This document shows positions 6,564-10,176 of a stretch of DNA of 10,176 bases, piece after piece. This DNA comes from Candidatus Poseidoniales archaeon (GTDB taxonomy: Archaea > Thermoplasmatota > Poseidoniia > Poseidoniales > Poseidoniaceae). How positions within the stretch are numbered: the first letter of the stretch is position 1; every line of letters starts with the position of its first letter. The stretch lies in NCBI GenBank assembly GCA_003602535.1, contig QQSA01000079.1, positions 1 to 10,176 on the forward strand, given 5' to 3'. The notes beneath the pieces were generated by a model, which made no database searches, was not told where the DNA came from, and worked only from the letters and a program-made list of their open reading frames with translations. A program made the translations under genes and the position numbers.

Positions 6564-8486
6564 TTAAAACCGGCCCAAGATTGAATTGAACACGTCTCGA
6601 GCTTCTCCACTAGAGCGCTCAACTAATCTTCTGACAATCAATTCAGGTGTTGAACGAGCAAGGTAGTTTCTTCTTGGAGTTCTATCTACTATCAATTCTA
6701 GATTCTCATCTAAGCCTCTTGCTTCGATTCCATCTGTTCTCAGTTTTCGACCAGATGCATCGATAATTGCAGGAGCAAGGTGTGTGACCAGAAGCATACA
6801 TGTTCCTTTGTGGGATTCTGCGGCTTCTAGCATACCCGCAATAATTCTAGCACCTGCTCCTGGTTCAGTAATCGCTTCTAATTCATCAGCAAGAATTAGT
6901 TTCGAATCCGTGTTCGAAACAACTTGTGCAAGTTGTAGCAGTGTCTGTTCAAGGGCGCCTGCAGACTGAGTCCCACCAGCCTTTGCCAGTACGTGTAGCG
7001 ATTCAATCCTACCAACTCTCGCAGATTTAGCAGGTACTGGAAGTCCCATATGAGCCAATATTGTACAATGTGCTAAAAGTTCGAGCATGGTTGTTTTACC
7101 ACCACTATTAGCACCTGTAAGTAAAGCGATTGATTGCTGGTCACCGTTGCTGGCACAGTTTCCTAATCCGTAATCCACAGGTTCTGGAACTCCGTCGATT
7201 AGAAGATGTCTTCCAGCCTTTATCGAAATTCCATGCTCACACATTTCAGGCATTATGGCTTCAACACTTCTAGCCCACCGGCCAATAGTAAGCCATTGAT
7301 CCAATTCGACTAATTTTCTAAGTGCACTTTCACATTTAGATTTCATTGGAGCCAACCTTCTAGCCAATGAAACTAATCTCTCAGATTGAGTTGATTTCCA
7401 AAGATCTTCTAGTTGCGAATCTATGTTATCTAGCGTACTTCTATCAACTTTAGTCGGCCATTCAGCCTTGAAAATAGTACGCGGGCATCTTACTCCAACA
7501 CTTGATAACAGTGTAGAGATTTCATCGGTTGCGTTTTCTATTGCTTCTTCGATAGAATCGCTGGTTTGTTTGGCTAATTTGCGTTGTAGTGATGCTGCAT
7601 CAGCCAGTGCTTCTAGCATATCTGATCCCGATAAATCGAGTTTTACATTTTTCATCGCATCATCAACTTCATCATGAATTCTTTTTTCTAATTCCTTAGC
7701 GAGTGGCCATAATTTGTCGCGAACATCTGCTATTGCTTCAGCATCCGCTTCATTTTCTAATTCATCTAGAAGCGGTTCTAATTCAGGAATTCTTATTCCA
7801 TTGAAATTGGAAAGGAAACCATCTCCTTCCGGTAGTGCTGTAAGTAGTTTCAGTGATTCTCTATTGTGTTCAAACCATCCAACACACTTCTCAGGTAGTA
7901 TCATGTCAATCGGAGCGCCATCTGTGAGTACTAGCCATCCATCAGGAGTTTGTGCTGGGCCATCTTGGCCAACCCAAGTTACAGATTTGAATACCTTGTA
8001 ATCTTTCCAAGTTTCCTGCTCTGAAGGAGTCAGAACTCTGCAATATCGCTTGAGTTCATCGATCGGATTCTTGGAAACTACGACTCTATCATAACTTCCT
8101 TCAACTTCTGAAGGTATTCGTAATCCTTCGATGATGTATTCACAATCCATAGCTTGAGTTACTAATTTTCTTCTGGAAGAGATATCTTTGACTGGCATCA
8201 AATTCTTCAACCTGGAACGTGTTGAAGAGTTGACTGCATGAGATGAAATCGAGGTAACGAGTTCTTTGTGAAGTCTTACTGATTCAGGAGTCGCTAAGAA
8301 ATCGTCTATTCCGTTTAGGGACCTCGCTAGGCTATCCGCTCTTTTCAGAGATACTCCTTCAACTTCTGCAATAACTTCTGTTTGACCATCTGTTAGTAAC
8401 TGTAGAACTTTGTCTTCTGTTCCAAAATGATCAGTTAATTTCCTTGCTAAACCATCACCCACTCCGGGTAAAGCTTTCAGAACCAT
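6564..8486 (-). CDS. archaeal MutS-like ATPase with N-terminal helix-hairpin-helix region
   Basis: DNA-binding ATPase of the MutS superfamily, 640 aa, expected in the cytoplasm. Residues 1-58 hold two helix-hairpin-helix-like segments (LPGVGDGLARKL near 6-17 and VEGVSLKRADSLA near 42-54). A long helical core (about 240-400) corresponds to the MutS lever/clamp. The ATPase domain has Walker A GANSGGKTT (458-466), a signature region GGTQSAGALEQ (504-514), Walker B LILADELE (530-537, with D534 and E535) and a switch histidine, H569 in VTHL. The mismatch-recognition domain of MutS1 (Phe-x-Glu) is absent, and no C-terminal Smr nuclease domain of bacterial MutS2 is seen. This fits archaeal HhH-MutS proteins, whose role (recombination, branched-DNA processing or another repair step) is not settled. 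No clear Shine-Dalgarno precedes the ATG. It lies 72 nt downstream of the Asp-box lipoprotein gene on the same strand. Confidence 0.92.
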   Translation of the reverse strand: MVLKALPGVGDGLARKLTDHFGTEDKVLQLLTDGQTEVIAEVEGVSLKRADSLARSLNGIDDFLATPESVRLHKELVTSISSHAVNSSTRSRLKNLMPVKDISSRRKLVTQAMDCEYIIEGLRIPSEVEGSYDRVVVSKNPIDELKRYCRVLTPSEQETWKDYKVFKSVTWVGQDGPAQTPDGWLVLTDGAPIDMILPEKCVGWFEHNRESLKLLTALPEGDGFLSNFNGIRIPELEPLLDELENEADAEAIADVRDKLWPLAKELEKRIHDEVDDAMKNVKLDLSGSDMLEALADAASLQRKLAKQTSDSIEEAIENATDEISTLLSSVGVRCPRTIFKAEWPTKVDRSTLDNIDSQLEDLWKSTQSERLVSLARRLAPMKSKCESALRKLVELDQWLTIGRWARSVEAIMPEMCEHGISIKAGRHLLIDGVPEPVDYGLGNCASNGDQQSIALLTGANSGGKTTMLELLAHCTILAHMGLPVPAKSARVGRIESLHVLAKAGGTQSAGALEQTLLQLAQVVSNTDSKLILADELEAITEPGAGARIIAGMLEAAESHKGTCMLLVTHLAPAIIDASGRKLRTDGIEARGLDENLELIVDRTPRRNYLARSTPELIVRRLVERSSGEARDVFNSILGRF

Positions 8487-8541
8487 AGGCCAAATCGCTT
8501 GTCAAGAGGTTTTGAAGATACGGGTCGCCCAACCTATTACT

Positions 8542-8555
8542 TTCACATTTGTGAA
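8542..8555. repeat. short palindrome between the lipoprotein and MutS-like genes
   Basis: TTCACA-TT-TGTGAA is a perfect 6-bp inverted repeat with a 2-base centre. It starts 3 bases past the stop of the Asp-box lipoprotein gene and 55 bases before the MutS-like ATG, read on the minus strand. It could be an operator half-site pair or a weak hairpin. No T-run follows it, so it is not called a terminator. Confidence 0.4.
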
Positions 8556-8558
8556 CGG

Positions 8559-9950
8559 TCAATAAACAGGCATTTCGATTTCTACAGCGAATAGAGGATC
8601 TGGATCACTGGAGTCATGATAAGCAACTACCACTCCTCCATCATTGAGAATTGCTAATGATGCAAAATCAAATCTGATGTCATTTCCAGCACCACTTGTT
8701 GAATCTAAATCCCCAAGCCCGATATATGTCAGAGTATCTGGTTCCATTGATTCAGAATAATCTCTAACATGGTACAATACGTCGACATCAGGCCCCTCTG
8801 CAGATTGGTATCTAACATTTAGAACGAACAGATCTAAGGCACCGTTCGCTTGGAATTCCCATTCTTCAATCTGAGCCCAATTTTCATCAGAGTAATTTTG
8901 CGTGGCCCAACTACTTCCTCCATCGTAGGATAGGTGATGTGTGAATGTAGTGCCGCTAAGGCTTACACAATGCAATGCTCCTGTTGAATCTAATTGGCAG
9001 TACTCACTAGGGAATTGTACATCATGCTTGTTCCAGTTTAATGTGGTATCCAAGAAAGCGGATGTACCATCACTGAAATATTGAGGGAAGTATAATCCTC
9101 CACTGGGTAGCGGAAAAGCCCTCATCTCTTTGTGTGGTTTGTTTACATCATAGTATGCTGGTAAATCAGAGAAATTCAGATTTACATCTTCTAATCCTTG
9201 ATTTGAGTTTCTTCCAGCGAATTGGAAGTTAAAATAATTCAGCCCATCAACACTAATTTGTCCACCAAGGTTACCACTTTGGTGCCAGAAATTTGATACA
9301 ACTAGGCTAGCCCAATCTCCATTTCCATATGCCGAAGAAATCGGCCCTACAACCTCTACTTGCCATGAGCGATCATAGAATGGTTCAGTCATTCTATTGT
9401 AACACCACTTCCATTCTTGTTCCGAATCATCGTAAAGTATTGCGTAGAATTTGTCAATTTTACCATCGCCGCCAATGTATGGGAACCATGACATCGAAAT
9501 GATGTCTCCATTTGTGGCTTGAACGATACTTCCTTCTCCAAGTCCTTCTTGTCCTGGATTGGTTGGTACGGCAGTAATACACTGGCCAAGAGCAGGCAAT
9601 GCCTCAGGGATGTAAGTGTCCCACTCGTGACCTCTATCCTCTGACCAAACAGGATATTCTCCTCCAATGTTGAGAATATCTCCTTCGATTGTAGTTGCTA
9701 GATAATGCTCACAACAATTACCTCCGTAATCCTTGTTGAAAACAGCCCAAGTAGTAGTAGTGCTCTCATTTAGATTCAAATCAATTGTAGTAAATTCCCA
9801 GGGTGATATAGCAGGTACTGTGTCGACCATTTCATAATCAAGCCAAATAGGAGTTTCAGGTTCTTCTTCTGAAATAGTTTGTTCACCTTCGCCAAAGCAA
9901 CCCGCTAATAGGGTTGATAATGCCAGAACAAAAGCGACTGCAACTCTCAT
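8559..9950 (-). CDS. lipoprotein with Asp-box motifs, probable beta-propeller
   Basis: Exported lipoprotein of 463 aa with no assigned function. The signal MRVAVAFVLALSTLLAGC places a lipobox at LAGC with C18 as the lipidated residue, followed by FGEGE and an acidic linker. Two sequences match the Asp-box pattern SxDxGxxW: SEDRGHEW (103-110) and SYDGGSSW (341-348). These occur in sialidase and BNR-type propellers, and the strand-rich, Trp/Tyr-rich remainder agrees. Asp-boxes are structural, so sialidase activity is not implied. Six cysteines (C79, C80, C124, C183, C318, C328) could form disulfides. The start at 9950 is favoured over an in-frame ATG at 9989 because the lipoprotein signal begins there and GAGGT lies 6 nt upstream. 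The gene starts 1 nt after the stop of the upstream ileS-like gene, which suggests an operon with translational coupling. Confidence 0.83.
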   Translation of the reverse strand: MRVAVAFVLALSTLLAGCFGEGEQTISEEEPETPIWLDYEMVDTVPAISPWEFTTIDLNLNESTTTTWAVFNKDYGGNCCEHYLATTIEGDILNIGGEYPVWSEDRGHEWDTYIPEALPALGQCITAVPTNPGQEGLGEGSIVQATNGDIISMSWFPYIGGDGKIDKFYAILYDDSEQEWKWCYNRMTEPFYDRSWQVEVVGPISSAYGNGDWASLVVSNFWHQSGNLGGQISVDGLNYFNFQFAGRNSNQGLEDVNLNFSDLPAYYDVNKPHKEMRAFPLPSGGLYFPQYFSDGTSAFLDTTLNWNKHDVQFPSEYCQLDSTGALHCVSLSGTTFTHHLSYDGGSSWATQNYSDENWAQIEEWEFQANGALDLFVLNVRYQSAEGPDVDVLYHVRDYSESMEPDTLTYIGLGDLDSTSGAGNDIRFDFASLAILNDGGVVVAYHDSSDPDPLFAVEIEMPVY

Positions 9951-9951
9951 T

Positions 9952-10176
9952 TCAAGACCTCGAAACAGTATACCAGATGGTTGCTCCATCTACTTCGAAA
10001 GAGTCTCCTTCGCCTTCTCCTAGATTGAAATTAGCGCTACTTGCTCTGGTCTCATTTGTAATCCATGATCTATCAGAATCAAATAGTTCAGGAGCATCTT
10101 TCATCCAGACATTAAGTGAAATAGTGTCTTCAATCTCGAGATTCATATCTTTTCTAGAAGCTTGAATTCTTCTGGT
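9952..10176 (-). CDS. ileS: isoleucyl-tRNA synthetase, C-terminal end (partial, runs off right edge)
   Basis: The frame is open from the right edge of the window to a TGA at 9952-9954, giving the last 74 residues of a longer protein. It begins TRRIQASRKDMNLEIEDTI, which matches the RRIQ..RK..nLe.eD block near the C-terminus of archaeal and eukaryotic-type IleRS. It continues with WITNETRASS and DSFEVDGATIWYTVSR, which fit the final part of that domain (the I..ET.A and G..v.I.v.R pattern). IleRS charges tRNA-Ile in the cytoplasm; the catalytic domain lies outside the window. An internal ATG at 10144-10146 would make a 64-residue protein, but the frame is already open upstream of it. Its last codons contain the ribosome-binding site of the following lipoprotein gene. 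Confidence 0.78.
   Translation of the reverse strand, partial: TRRIQASRKDMNLEIEDTISLNVWMKDAPELFDSDRSWITNETRASSANFNLGEGEGDSFEVDGATIWYTVSRS
9957..9961 (-). promoter_or_regulatory. Shine-Dalgarno sequence for the Asp-box lipoprotein gene
   Basis: Read on the minus strand, GAGGT lies 6 nt before the ATG at 9950. It complements the usual archaeal 16S rRNA 3' end (CACCTC). It falls inside the last codons of the ileS-like gene, and it decides the start of the lipoprotein gene in favour of 9950 over 9989. Confidence 0.65.

Noticed and set aside
9389..9667. Second minus-strand frame inside the Asp-box lipoprotein gene
   Set aside because: The overlapping frame carries the Asp-box at residues 103-110 and is continuous; this alternative has no independent support.
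10144..10146. ATG as the start of a separate 64-residue protein before the lipoprotein gene
   Set aside because: The frame stays open to the right edge, and the residues before this ATG (RRIQASRKD) belong to the IleRS C-terminal block.

Overview
The window looks like chromosomal DNA from a planktonic marine euryarchaeon, most likely of Marine Group II (Candidatus Poseidoniales). This rests on four things. The MutS-like ATPase is of the archaeal type with an N-terminal helix-hairpin-helix region. The IleRS tail at the right edge is of the archaeal/eukaryotic kind. The genes are very tightly packed. Several large exported proteins carry lipoboxes or a C-terminal membrane anchor and sit among housekeeping genes, as expected for a protein- and polymer-degrading marine archaeon. 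The taxonomic call is inference; no rRNA or other diagnostic marker is present.

Layout from left to right: (1) cysS, complete, plus strand, 88-1569. (2) A 1029-residue exported protein on the minus strand, 1566-4655, with a signal peptide, two lamin-tail-like domains, a complete amidohydrolase domain, a Cys-bounded mini-motif, an acidic Asn/Asp/Gly linker, one membrane segment and a short inner tail. (3) A divergent lipoprotein hydrolase of the CocE/Xaa-Pro dipeptidyl-peptidase (S15-like) family, plus strand, 4761-6563. (4) A MutS-like ATPase, minus strand, 6564-8486. (5) A lipoprotein with two Asp-box motifs, probably a beta-propeller, minus strand, 8559-9950. (6) The C-terminal 74 codons of a protein that matches the end of IleRS, minus strand, 9952 to the right edge.

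Genes 6, 5 and 4 form a probable right-to-left transcription unit: ileS and the Asp-box lipoprotein gene are 1 nt apart with a Shine-Dalgarno sequence inside the ileS end, and the MutS-like gene follows after 72 nt. Genes 2 and 3 are divergent and share a short intergenic region of about 105 nt. Both convergent pairs (1/2 and 3/4) meet with no spacer: the first overlaps through shared stop-codon bases and the second is exactly end to end.

Functionally the window mixes translation (CysRS, IleRS), DNA maintenance (the MutS-like ATPase) and surface catabolism (membrane-anchored amidohydrolase, lipoprotein hydrolase, propeller lipoprotein). No mobile elements, CRISPR arrays, tRNA or rRNA genes were seen. 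The least familiar item is the LTD-LTD-amidohydrolase-membrane-anchor protein and its divergent hydrolase partner, which may act together on extracellular organic matter.
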